A stretch of 64,000 nt of DNA from Acidobacteriota bacterium (GTDB lineage: Bacteria > Acidobacteriota > Terriglobia > Terriglobales > SCQP01). The stretch covers positions 1 through 64,000 of the forward strand of contig JAJYIU010000004.1 of assembly GCA_021789895.1 (NCBI GenBank). Reading direction: 5' to 3'. The translations under genes were made by a program, and so were the position numbers. The notes below the pieces were generated by a model. It did no database searches and was not told the DNA's origin. It saw only the letters and a program-made list of their open reading frames with translations. Shown here one piece after another: positions 1 through 6,890 of the stretch (its first letter is position 1; each line of letters starts with the position of its first letter).

Positions 1-2
1 GG

Positions 3-563
3 CGCGCGGCACAGTGGCGCGGCGGCTGGTATAACCCCGGCAGCGCCGGGTTTGCCGCCGGCGTTTCCAGCCCGCCCGGCGCCCCCGCGTCCGGCGCCGG
101 GCCGGCCGCCGCCGGCGCCCCGGACGCCGCCGCTCCGGAGACTTCAACGGCTGCCGCCGCCAATGGCGCGAATGCCGCCGGCGCGGCCGCAGGGGCGGCT
201 GTTCCCGGCGTCCCCTCCGGCGAATGGCTGAACATGGAAGCCTACTTCAGCGAAAACAAGCGCCGCGTGGTCTCGCCCGGCTTCCACGGCGGACACCTGC
301 TGGCGGTGTTTGGCGCCTGCAAGCTCGATCTACGGGCGGCGCCGCTGCCGGCCGGCGCCCGGCTTTCAATTGACGCCAACGTCGTCTTTGGCGAGATCCA
401 GATTTACGTGCCGAGCCACTGGAAGATCAGCGTTCACGGCGCGGGCATCTTTGGCAATTTCCAAGACGATACCCTGCCGCCGGTGACGCCGCTCTCGGAA
501 AATGACATCCGGCTGGATGTGTTCGGTTCTTCCGCATTTGGCCAGGTCTCGGTGCGCAACTGA
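3..563 (+). CDS. C-terminal part of a LiaF-like cell-wall stress response protein (truncated by window start)
   Basis: The frame is open from the first bases of the window to a TGA at 561-563, so the N-terminus lies upstream. The visible 186 residues begin with a short Trp/Gly stretch (QWRGGWYNPG), then an Ala/Gly/Pro-rich linker of about 60 residues, then a compact beta-rich domain from about residue 80 containing GHLLAVFGACKLDLR, DANVVFGEIQIYVP and VFGSSAFGQVSVRN. That repeated VFG pattern is typical of the LiaF C-terminal domain (DUF2154 type), which in Firmicutes modulates a cell-envelope stress kinase. A LytS-type kinase starts 60 bases downstream, consistent with a shared signalling unit, although that link is inference. 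Confidence 0.65.
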   Translation, partial: RAAQWRGGWYNPGSAGFAAGVSSPPGAPASGAGPAAAGAPDAAAPETSTAAAANGANAAGAAAGAAVPGVPSGEWLNMEAYFSENKRRVVSPGFHGGHLLAVFGACKLDLRAAPLPAGARLSIDANVVFGEIQIYVPSHWKISVHGAGIFGNFQDDTLPPVTPLSENDIRLDVFGSSAFGQVSVRN

Positions 564-623
564 TACTGCCATGCCTTCGCGGCCCGCACCCTCTGCCATC
601 GCCGCCGGCTTCTCATCGCTCGC

Positions 624-1760
624 ATGAGCACGCCTGCCCAATCCGCCGCTGCCGCCCGTCGCGCGCCGCATGGGCCGGATGCGATGAAAACCGGCTGGCG
701 GAATTGGATGACGCAATGGCTGCTGCTGCTGGCGGGAACGCAGTTGATCTGGCTGGTGTGGATGGGCATTGTGCGCTCCGCGCCGCCGCGGCATCCGGCC
801 CTGGCCTATGGCATCGGCGTGCCGCTGGCGCTGATCTATGCCCTGGTGCTGGTCAATGTGCGCTGGCTTTGCCGCGCCTTTCCGCTGCGCGCCGGGCGCA
901 TCTGGCGGGCAATCTGGATTCAGGCCCAGGCGGCGATCCTGCTGGCGCTGGCCTGGAGCTGGGGCGCGGGCCTGGCGCTCGAGCGTTGGGCGCCGCGCGC
1001 CGCCGCCGCCCGCCCCTGGCTGATCCTGGCCAGCCTGGGTTTCTACTCCCTCGCCGCCGCCATCGCCTACGCGGTCGAGGCCTGGCGCTCGGACCAGCAG
1101 GCGCAGCGCGATGCCGCCGAGGCCCGGCTGGCGGCGCGCGAAGCCGAACTGCGCGCCCTGCGCGCCCAGATCAATCCTCACTTCCTGTTCAACTGCCTGC
1201 ATTCCATTGCCGCGCTGGCCGGCTCCGACGCCGGCCGCGCGCGCGCGATGTGCCTGCACCTGTCCGAGCTCTATCGCCTGACGCTGGGCCTGGCGCTGCG
1301 CGATACCATCACGCTGGGCGAGGAGCTCTCGGTCTTGCGCGCCTACGTCGCGGTCGAGGCGGTGCGCTTCGGCCCCCGGCTGCAATATGAGGAAGACGTG
1401 CCGCCGGCGCTGCTGCAACTGGCCCTGCCGGCGCTGCTGCTGCAGCCGCTGGTGGAAAACGCGGTCAAGCACGGCATCGCCGGGCTGACCGGGCCGGGCG
1501 AGTTGCGGCTGGAAGCGCGGCAGGAGCAGGACCGGCTGCGGCTGATTCTCGCCAACGATTACGACCCCGATTCCCCGCCCCCCGCCGCCAGCGGACACGG
1601 GCTGGAAAACATACGCCGCCGGCTGGCGGCCTACTATGGCGCCGGCGAGCCGGCGCGGCTGTGGCTGGAACGCCAGGCGGGACGGTTTATCGCCCGCCTC
1701 GAGCTGCCCGCCATCGCCGCCGCGGCGCCGGCGGCGCCGGCCCGTTCCGCCAAAGGGTGA
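624..1760 (+). CDS. LytS/YehU-type membrane sensor histidine kinase
   Basis: The 378-residue protein has four hydrophobic segments (about residues 31-50, 60-80, 98-119, 131-153), a short charged coiled coil (about 155-182), then the His_kinase domain with INPHFLFNCLHSIAAL (phospho-acceptor His about 186). The ATPase domain follows, with the N box LLLQPLVENAVKHGI and the G box GHGLENIRRRLAAYYG. This is the LytS/AlgZ architecture. The next gene, a LytTR regulator, begins 4 bases after the stop, so the two form a two-component pair and probably one transcript. Neither candidate start, ATG 624 or ATG 684, has a convincing Shine-Dalgarno; 684 would remove 20 polar residues. The signal sensed is not visible. 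Confidence 0.9.
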   Translation: MSTPAQSAAAARRAPHGPDAMKTGWRNWMTQWLLLLAGTQLIWLVWMGIVRSAPPRHPALAYGIGVPLALIYALVLVNVRWLCRAFPLRAGRIWRAIWIQAQAAILLALAWSWGAGLALERWAPRAAAARPWLILASLGFYSLAAAIAYAVEAWRSDQQAQRDAAEARLAAREAELRALRAQINPHFLFNCLHSIAALAGSDAGRARAMCLHLSELYRLTLGLALRDTITLGEELSVLRAYVAVEAVRFGPRLQYEEDVPPALLQLALPALLLQPLVENAVKHGIAGLTGPGELRLEARQEQDRLRLILANDYDPDSPPPAASGHGLENIRRRLAAYYGAGEPARLWLERQAGRFIARLELPAIAAAAPAAPARSAKG

Positions 1761-1764
1761 GCTT

Positions 1765-2547
1765 ATGCCGCTGCGTGTCCTGATTGCCGATGATGAAGAG
1801 CTTGCCCGGCAACTGCTGCGCGAGTTTCTCGCTTCCCTGCCCGAAGCCGAACTCGCCGGCGAAGCCGCGGATGGCTTCAGCGCGGTGAAGGCGCTGGCGG
1901 AATTGAAGCCCGATGTGCTGTTTCTCGACGTGCAGATGCCCAAGCTCAACGGCTTTGAAGTGCTCGAATTGTTGGAACCCTCGCTCGACGCGGGCGAGCG
2001 TCCGGCGGTGATCTTCACCACCGCCTACGATCAGTACGCCCTGCGCGCCTTCGATGCCCATGCGGTGGATTACCTGCTCAAGCCCTTCAGCCGGGAGCGC
2101 TTTCTCGCCGCCTGGGAATGCGCCCGGCGCCAGCGCCTGGCCCTGCCCGCCCCCGGAGCCGAAGCCGGCGTCAGCCCCGGCGCGCTGGCCGCCCTCGCCG
2201 GCGAAGCCCAGCCGCAGCCGCTCACCCGGCTGGTGGTCAAAGACGGCGCCCGCATCCACATTCTGCCGCTCGATCAACTGCTGGCGATCGAAGCCCAGGA
2301 CGATTACGTGGCGCTGCACACCGCCGAGCATGCCTGGCTGAAGAAGCAAACCATCGCCGGGCTGGAAGCGCGGCTCGATCCGGCCCGCTTTCTGCGCGTG
2401 CACCGCGGCTGGATCGTCAACCTCGCCGCCATCGTCCGGCTCGAGCCCATGGCCAAAGACCGCTTCGTGCTGCTGCTCGCCGGCGGGCGGCGCGTTCCCG
2501 TCAGCCGGGCCGGCTATGAGCGGTTGAAAAAAATTCTGGGCAGCTAA
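1765..2547 (+). CDS. LytTR-family response regulator
   Basis: The 260-residue protein has an N-terminal receiver domain (LIADDEELARQLL, phospho-acceptor Asp55 in FLDVQMP, TTAYDQYALRAF, and the Lys of YLLKPF) followed by a LytTR DNA-binding domain (about residues 150-260: IEAQDDYVALHT, FLRVHRGWIVNL, VPVSRAGYERLK). It is the partner of the kinase ending 4 bases upstream. ATG 1765 is chosen because it gives the canonical start MPLRVLIADDEE; longer in-frame readings run back into the kinase gene. Regulators of this class bind direct repeats upstream of a few targets; the targets are not visible here. Confidence 0.92.
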   Translation: MPLRVLIADDEELARQLLREFLASLPEAELAGEAADGFSAVKALAELKPDVLFLDVQMPKLNGFEVLELLEPSLDAGERPAVIFTTAYDQYALRAFDAHAVDYLLKPFSRERFLAAWECARRQRLALPAPGAEAGVSPGALAALAGEAQPQPLTRLVVKDGARIHILPLDQLLAIEAQDDYVALHTAEHAWLKKQTIAGLEARLDPARFLRVHRGWIVNLAAIVRLEPMAKDRFVLLLAGGRRVPVSRAGYERLKKILGS

Positions 2548-2666
2548 GAGCTATCGCCACATTGCCGCCGCGCTTTCGGCATGTTTGCCCCCTAACGTTC
2601 TACTCGTGGGCCGCCACATGCCATAAGGCGAGCAGCCAGGCGACGAAGCCCGGGGGCAGTGAATGC

Positions 2667-4124
2667 TCAGGCAAGCGTGCGGCTCAGGCGCTCGACCAGC
2701 CGCAGGTTGGCGATGGCGTCTGCGGGGCGGCTGCGCGGGTTCATTACCACCATGCGCAAGACGCGCTCGCCGTCGAGTTCGGTCGAGCTGAGATAGCCTT
2801 TGCCGCTGGCGTTGACCGCCTCTTCCAGCGCGAAATGCAGGCGGCTGGAAGCGGACGCCGGAGAGAGCCGGCGGCGCAGGCGGAAGCAGAAGATATTGGC
2901 AGCGGGGCGGTGCACCGGCTCCAGCAGCGCCGAACTGCGGCAGTAGGCATACGCAGCGGCCGCGGCGGCGCAAGCGCGCTCGGCCAGGACGCCAAAAAAA
3001 CGCTCGCCGTACGCTTCCAGCGCCAGCCAGACTTTGAGCGCCTCGAAGCGCTGCGAGCAGGCGAGGGTGAAGCGGGCGAGATCGGGATAATCGCGCTCGA
3101 CGGCGCTGAACAGGTAAGGGGCGTCCTGCTCGAAGGCGCGGCGCAGGTGATCGCCGCGGCGCACCAGCACATAGCCGGCGGCGAGCGGCATGAACATCAT
3201 CTTGTGGGGATCGAAGGCGATCGAATCCGCCTGGGCGATGCCGGCCATCAGGCGGCGATAGCGGCGGCTGTACATCATGCCGCCGCCGTGGGCCGCGTCC
3301 ACGTGAAACCAGGCGCCGGCGGCGCGCGCCTGCGCCGCCAGCGCGCGCAGGCGGTCGAAGCTGGCGGTCGGGGTCGAGCCGCTGGTGGCCACCAGCACGA
3401 ATTTGCGATAGCCGGCGCGGCGGGCGTCGCGCACCGCCGCCGGCACGGCCGCCGGATCCGTGCGCCGCTCGCGGTCCAGCGGGATGGGGAAGACGGCATC
3501 GGTTCCCAGGCCGAGAATGCCGGCGGCGCGGCGGAGCGAATAGTGCGCTTGCTCGCCGCAGAGCAGCGCCACCCGGGCGCCGCCCTCGCGCCAGGCGCGG
3601 GGATCGAGCGCGCCCCGGGCCGCCAGCAGCGCGGTCAGGTTGGCGAAACTGCCGCCGGGCACGAAGCTGCCCTCGGCCCCGGCGGGGTAGCCGAACAGGC
3701 GCTGGAAGCGTCGCGTCAGGGCGCGGTCGAGCGGGGTTCCGGCGGGCGACATCCGCCACACCGCCAAGCTCTGGTTCAACGACGCCACCGCGCTTTCTAC
3801 CAGCGCCGCCGCCGGCAGCGGCGCCGCCACCTGCTGCGCCATGTAGCGCGGATGGCAGAGATGCAGGCTGGCGGCGCTCAGCTCCTTCACCACCGCGGCG
3901 ATCTCGCCGGGGCCGAACGAGCGGCGCAGCAGCCGCTCGATGCGGGCTTGAAAGCGGGGATCGCGCACCGGCCCGGAGGCGCGCGTCAGCTCGGCGACTG
4001 CGAGCGCGGCCAGTTCGCGCGCCAGGCGCGAGAGCTGGGACACATTCCAGGCGCGCTCGTACGCGGTCTCAGGTGCATTCCGCGCGCGGCGCGCGCGCGC
4101 CGGCGGAGGAGATTTGGCAGGCAT
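2667..4124 (-). CDS. Group II pyridoxal-phosphate-dependent amino acid decarboxylase
   Basis: About 485 residues, the length of the aromatic-amino-acid/glutamate decarboxylase family. Visible signatures are FVPGGSFANLTALLAARG (cofactor region), VATSGSTPTASFD, HVDAAHGGG (the Asp that pairs with the pyridine nitrogen) and FDPHKMMFMP, where the Lys (about 308) forms the Schiff base. The substrate cannot be assigned from sequence. ATG 4124 is taken as the start; a TTG 21 bases upstream (4145) is possible. The first codons and the upstream region lie inside a 96-bp segment that recurs at 5275-5370, so this gene supplied the promoter and leader of a downstream chimeric ORF. Confidence 0.88.
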   Translation of the reverse strand: MPAKSPPPARARRARNAPETAYERAWNVSQLSRLARELAALAVAELTRASGPVRDPRFQARIERLLRRSFGPGEIAAVVKELSAASLHLCHPRYMAQQVAAPLPAAALVESAVASLNQSLAVWRMSPAGTPLDRALTRRFQRLFGYPAGAEGSFVPGGSFANLTALLAARGALDPRAWREGGARVALLCGEQAHYSLRRAAGILGLGTDAVFPIPLDRERRTDPAAVPAAVRDARRAGYRKFVLVATSGSTPTASFDRLRALAAQARAAGAWFHVDAAHGGGMMYSRRYRRLMAGIAQADSIAFDPHKMMFMPLAAGYVLVRRGDHLRRAFEQDAPYLFSAVERDYPDLARFTLACSQRFEALKVWLALEAYGERFFGVLAERACAAAAAAYAYCRSSALLEPVHRPAANIFCFRLRRRLSPASASSRLHFALEEAVNASGKGYLSSTELDGERVLRMVVMNPRSRPADAIANLRLVERLSRTLA

Positions 4125-4206
4125 TCCGTCCAATCCATTACACAAAACCTGAAATTTCAGGATAGCGCCGCAGCGGGGCGGCAGTTAAATTCTTCTCATG
4201 GCAGGA
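4111..4206. repeat. Direct repeat R1, copy A (decarboxylase start and upstream region)
   Basis: This 96-bp stretch matches 5275-5370 with about two visible mismatches (offset exactly 1164). It covers the first codons of the decarboxylase and its upstream DNA, and carries a perfect 14-bp palindrome CCTGAAATTTCAGG at 4148-4161. Weaker similarity extends into the GC-rich codons before 4111, showing that the gene end itself was copied. Confidence 0.9.
4148..4161. promoter_or_regulatory. Palindrome CCTGAAATTTCAGG upstream of the decarboxylase
   Basis: Perfect 14-bp inverted repeat 24 bases upstream of the decarboxylase ATG, recurring unchanged at 5312-5325 in the duplicated copy. Its position upstream of a start codon and its symmetry suit a dimeric repressor operator, but no cognate regulator is identified. 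Confidence 0.45.
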
Positions 4207-4225
4207 ATTCGAGAGCGAAGCAGCC

Positions 4226-4259
4226 TTGACAAACTGTCCTTTATAAGAGACAATCTGCG
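4226..4259 (+). promoter_or_regulatory. Promoter and probable autoregulatory operator of the toxin-antitoxin pair
   Basis: TTGACA (4226-4231), a 17-base spacer and GACAAT (4249-4254) form a good sigma-70 promoter ending just before the toxin GTG. Within it, TGTCCTTT (4235-4242) and AAGAGACA (4245-4252) form an imperfect inverted repeat around TATA, the type of site bound by the antitoxin of these modules. Autoregulation is inferred from the family. Confidence 0.6.
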
Positions 4260-4540
4260 GTGATAGAGGACCGGCAGACTGATGTGTTTACCGATTGGTT
4301 TGCCGGACTGCGGGATCGCGAGGCGCGCGCCCGGATCACGGTTCGCATTCGCCGTCTGTCGCTCGGCAATCCGGGCGACGTGAAGCCGGTAGGCAGCGGC
4401 GTATCGGAGATGCGGATCGATTACGGTCCTGGCTATCGGTCGGGCGCGGCGACACGGTTGTCGTCCTGCTCTGTGGAGGCGACAAACGACACCAGGATCG
4501 CGACATCGCGCGTGCTCTCGAATTGGCGCAAGAGATTTAG
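4260..4540 (+). pseudogene. Frameshifted RelE/HigB-like addiction-module toxin (HI1419 type)
   Basis: Reading from GTG 4260 gives the family N-terminus: IRRLSLGNPGDVKPVG and MRIDYGPGYR. After GYR (about 4441) the frame is lost, and the conserved C-terminus RGDTVVVLLCGGDK, then QDRDIARALELAQEI, continues in the +2 frame to the TAG at 4538-4540. The residues normally linking GYR to the RGD-type segment are missing, consistent with a small out-of-frame deletion of about 10 bases. The toxin is therefore probably dead, unless the shift is a sequencing error. The intact antitoxin starts 11 bases further on. Such toxins are mRNA interferases that act at the ribosome. Confidence 0.75.
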
Positions 4541-4550
4541 AGAGGACGAC

Positions 4551-4832
4551 ATGGCTCGCAAGACGACTCGTTGGGATGCGGCCGACTCTTTGGAGACCAA
4601 AGAGGATATCGCGGCCTATCTCGATGCCGTGCTTGAGGACGGAGACCCCGATTTACTCAAAGCTGCGCTCGGCGACATCGCCCGCGCCAAGGGCATGACC
4701 GCGGTCGCGCAGGCCGCCGGCCTCGGCCGCGCCAATCTCTACAAGGCGCTATCTCCGGACGGCAACCCGGAGTTCGCGACCGTCGCCAGAGTTCTGAAGG
4801 CGCTCGGGTTTCGGCTCTCCGTTGCCGCTTGA
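4551..4832 (+). CDS. HigA-like antitoxin of a toxin-antitoxin module (HI1420 type)
   Basis: A 93-residue protein beginning MARKTTRWDAADSL, with the family core EDIAAYLDAVLEDGDPDLL, then ALGDIARAKGMTAVAQAAG and a helix-turn-helix recognition part LGRANLYKALSPDGNPEFAT. Full length and intact. The start at ATG 4551 is preceded by AGAGAGGACG, a usable ribosome site. It normally neutralises the toxin encoded just upstream and represses the shared promoter. Because the toxin is frameshifted, this is probably an orphan antitoxin. The pair sits between two copies of a 96-bp direct repeat next to an IS remnant, so it was probably acquired. Confidence 0.88.
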   Translation: MARKTTRWDAADSLETKEDIAAYLDAVLEDGDPDLLKAALGDIARAKGMTAVAQAAGLGRANLYKALSPDGNPEFATVARVLKALGFRLSVAA

Positions 4833-4849
4833 CGCTGGGTTTCGTCGTG

Positions 4850-5026
4850 TCCTGGTTTCGAGCGCGTGGCGAGGTCTCCAGCTCGATAGTGGAAGGGGTA
4901 AACAATAAAATTCGAATGGTGACCAGACGTTCGTACGGTTATCGCACCTTCAGCGCCATGGAAATCGCTCTGTATCATATGCTTGGCCGCTTGCCGGAAC
5001 CGGAATCAACCCACAGATTCTGCTGA
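4850..5026 (+). mobile_element. ISL3-family transposase, C-terminal remnant
   Basis: In one frame to TGA 5024-5026 the sequence reads FRARGEVSSSIVEGVNNKIR, then RRSYGYRTFSAMEIALYHML and GRLPEPESTHRFC. This is the characteristic end of DDE transposases of the ISL3 family (VEGLNNK, YGFR, EIALYH-LG-LPEP, HRFC). Only about 58 codons remain and the catalytic core is absent. No terminal inverted repeats were recognised. Its left edge abuts the antitoxin stop and its right edge lies 6 bases before a copied piece of the TonB gene, so it marks a rearrangement junction rather than an active element. Confidence 0.8.
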
Positions 5027-5309
5027 GGCGGCAAAACTTCTTCTTTGGAATTGCGCATGGATTGATCGGGCTCAACAATGATGCCATCGTCAAGCGCATT
5101 GCCTTTGATTTACTTCGGATCCCCGGTATGGCATTACAAACCCATCCGGCCGGTGTTATTGAAATGCGCTCAATGGAAATGCCAATCGGTATTGAACGAA
5201 CTATGTACAGATCATAAGAGTTCATCGCTGAGCCAAAATCCCGGCGGGGGTGGCGCGCGCGCGACGGCGGTGTTGATTTGGCAGGCATTCCGTCCAATCT
5301 ATTACACAA
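4950..5309 (-). pseudogene. Chimeric ORF: decarboxylase start fused to an internal TonB-gene fragment
   Basis: Reading leftward from TTG 5309 the protein starts MCNRLDGMPAKS, nearly identical to the upstream and first codons of the decarboxylase (MCNGLDGMPAKS). After about 23 residues it switches to DFGSAMNSYDLYIVRSIPIG, matching residues about 53-122 of the TonB-domain protein at 5407-6432. It then runs antisense through the IS remnant until a stop at 4950. It arose where two duplicated segments were joined. Expression from the copied decarboxylase upstream region is possible; a function is unlikely. Confidence 0.65.
5033..5242. repeat. Direct repeat R2, copy A (fragment of TonB-domain gene)
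   Basis: This 210-bp stretch matches 6066-6275 (offset 1033) with only a handful of differences, for example GGATCCCCGGTATG against GGACCTCCGGTCTG. It copies codons about 53-122 of the gene at 5407-6432 without the rest of that gene. Confidence 0.9.
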
Positions 5310-5370
5310 AACCTGAAATTTCAGGATAGCGCCGCAGCGGGGCGGCAGTTAAATTCTTCTCATAGCAGGA
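5275..5370. repeat. Direct repeat R1, copy B
   Basis: Second copy of the decarboxylase start and upstream region (see 4111-4206), including the palindrome at 5312-5325. It lies 36 bases downstream of the TonB-domain gene stop and provides the start of the chimeric ORF. Confidence 0.9.
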
Positions 5371-5406
5371 TGAGATTGCATTCAAATTGCCGCATTTCAT
5401 CGTTGA

Positions 5407-6432
5407 TTACGATGGATTCGTACAATGCAACTTGAATGAAATTTCAACTTCCACTTTATGATCGAGGGCGGATTTTCCAAATTTCCAGCCGCGTACGGCC
5501 TGTGCAACTGTGCCCTGCATCATGTGAGGCCCGCTTTCAAAAAATATTTTGCCTGTATGGCCGTCACGCTCAACGGCGATTTTGATACGAACAATACCTT
5601 CGACGCGCGCCATCACTGCAATCGGCGGATACTGTGGCTTCACGAATACGATTGGCATGGAAGGAATACTGCTGATCAGTTTCACTTGAGGCGGCGGCGG
5701 GGGCGGCTGTATGGCCTGATGATATAGGTTCGAGATCTTATCGGGTCTAAACAGCGAGTCATATTTACCGATTCCAATATCCCTCAAAATCGGAGTGTAT
5801 ATCATCGGCATGTGCCTGGGCGCATGGATACCAGGAACGGAAAATATTGGCCGATCCATCGGCCCCGGACCCAGCCCCGATTCGATTTTTCCCAGCAGCA
5901 TCATGGTCCAGGACGTATAACGCGGCGTATTGGGATGTTGATCAAACATGTCCCGGTCGAGAATATTCGAAGTGAAAATACGATTGAATGAACCACATTG
6001 CGCTTGCATGAGAATATGTGCGCCGCTAAAAATCGGCATGTTTCCAGGTCGCTTAACTTCTCTTGAAAACTTCTTCTTTGGAATTGCGCATGGATTGATC
6101 GGGCTCAACAATGATGCCATCGTCAAGCGCATTGCCTTTGATTTACTTCGGACCTCCGGTCTGGCATTACAAACCCATCCGGCCGGTGTTATTGAAATGC
6201 GCGCAATGGAAATGCCAATCGGTATTGAACGAACTATGTACAGATCATAAGAGTTCATCGCTGAGCCAAAATCCCAAAAGCTGCTCTCGGCAATGATCAA
6301 TTGTTGAGGTTCTGGGGCGGCTCGTCCACTTTGAGCTAAAACAGAAACTGAAAACATAATCAATGCACTCATGGCGACGACAATAACTGCATTTTGGTTT
6401 ATAAGAAGCCGCTTTAAATTATTGCGGGGCAT
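5407..6432 (-). CDS. Secreted protein with TonB C-terminal domain
   Basis: A 341-residue protein with an N-terminal signal sequence (hydrophobic NAVIVVAMSALIMFSVSVLA, residues about 14-33, then AQSG). A long central region of unknown type is followed by a proline run at about 247 (IQPPPPPPQVKL) and a TonB-C domain at the C-terminus (KPQYPPIAVMARVEGIVRIK, then AVRGWKFGKSALD). The TonB-C fold normally contacts outer-membrane receptors or forms periplasmic interactions; with no ExbBD next to it, its role is unclear. Base composition is visibly more AT-rich than the neighbours, suggesting a different history. Codons about 53-122 are duplicated upstream as R2. On the minus strand TTGACT (6463-6468), 17 bases, then TTGAAT could be its promoter. 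Confidence 0.75.
   Translation of the reverse strand: MPRNNLKRLLINQNAVIVVAMSALIMFSVSVLAQSGRAAPEPQQLIIAESSFWDFGSAMNSYDLYIVRSIPIGISIARISITPAGWVCNARPEVRSKSKAMRLTMASLLSPINPCAIPKKKFSREVKRPGNMPIFSGAHILMQAQCGSFNRIFTSNILDRDMFDQHPNTPRYTSWTMMLLGKIESGLGPGPMDRPIFSVPGIHAPRHMPMIYTPILRDIGIGKYDSLFRPDKISNLYHQAIQPPPPPPQVKLISSIPSMPIVFVKPQYPPIAVMARVEGIVRIKIAVERDGHTGKIFFESGPHMMQGTVAQAVRGWKFGKSALDHKVEVEISFKLHCTNPS
6066..6275. repeat. Direct repeat R2, copy B (inside the TonB-domain gene)
   Basis: Probable source copy of the 210-bp repeat, lying in frame inside the full-length gene at 5407-6432. Confidence 0.9.
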
Positions 6433-6475
6433 AACCGAAATTCAAATACCCTTGCTTATCATAGTCAATATTGGA

Positions 6476-6874
6476 TCAGCGCGGCGCGAGGCGGAGGTAG
6501 GTGACCTGGGCGACGGCGACGGGCGTGCCCCGGGCATCGCGCAGTTCGACCGCGACCGGGCACAGGGTTTTGCCGAACTTGATCACGCGGGCCGCGGCGC
6601 TGGCGTCGGTGCGGCAGGGCGCCAGAAAGCGTATGTTCATGTCGGTGGTGGTGATGACGGCATCGGGCCCGGTCAAGGTCAGTATGGCGACGCAGGCGGC
6701 AGTGTCGGCAAGCGTCATCAGCAGCCCGCCGTGGAACGATTCGAAGATGCCGTCGAAGGCCGGCTCGTAGGGCGCTACCAGGGTGGCGGCGCCGGCCGCG
6801 GCGGATTCCAGGCGCAGCTTGAGCGTGGAAAAGATCGGGATGCGGCGCAGGCGGGTTTCAAGTTCGGGCGTCAT
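6476..6874 (-). CDS. PaaI-family hotdog-fold thioesterase
   Basis: A 132-residue single hotdog domain. The active-site helix region reads FDGIFESFHGGLLMTLADTA, the usual HGG-x-[LI]-x-x-[LM]-x-D pattern of PaaI/YdiI-type acyl-CoA thioesterases. The strand MNIRFLAPCR and the ending VAQVTYLRLAPR are also typical. It probably hydrolyses aryl- or acyl-CoA thioesters in the cytoplasm; the substrate is not determinable. It starts 16 bases after the stop of the large BNR-repeat gene and is probably co-transcribed with it. Confidence 0.85.
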   Translation of the reverse strand: MTPELETRLRRIPIFSTLKLRLESAAAGAATLVAPYEPAFDGIFESFHGGLLMTLADTAACVAILTLTGPDAVITTTDMNIRFLAPCRTDASAAARVIKFGKTLCPVAVELRDARGTPVAVAQVTYLRLAPR

Positions 6875-6890
6875 GCAGGGGTCTCATGCT

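Noticed and set aside
366-2021. Long minus-strand frame over the LytS/LytTR genes
   Set aside because: Low-complexity Arg/Gly/Gln composition, antisense to two clear genes.
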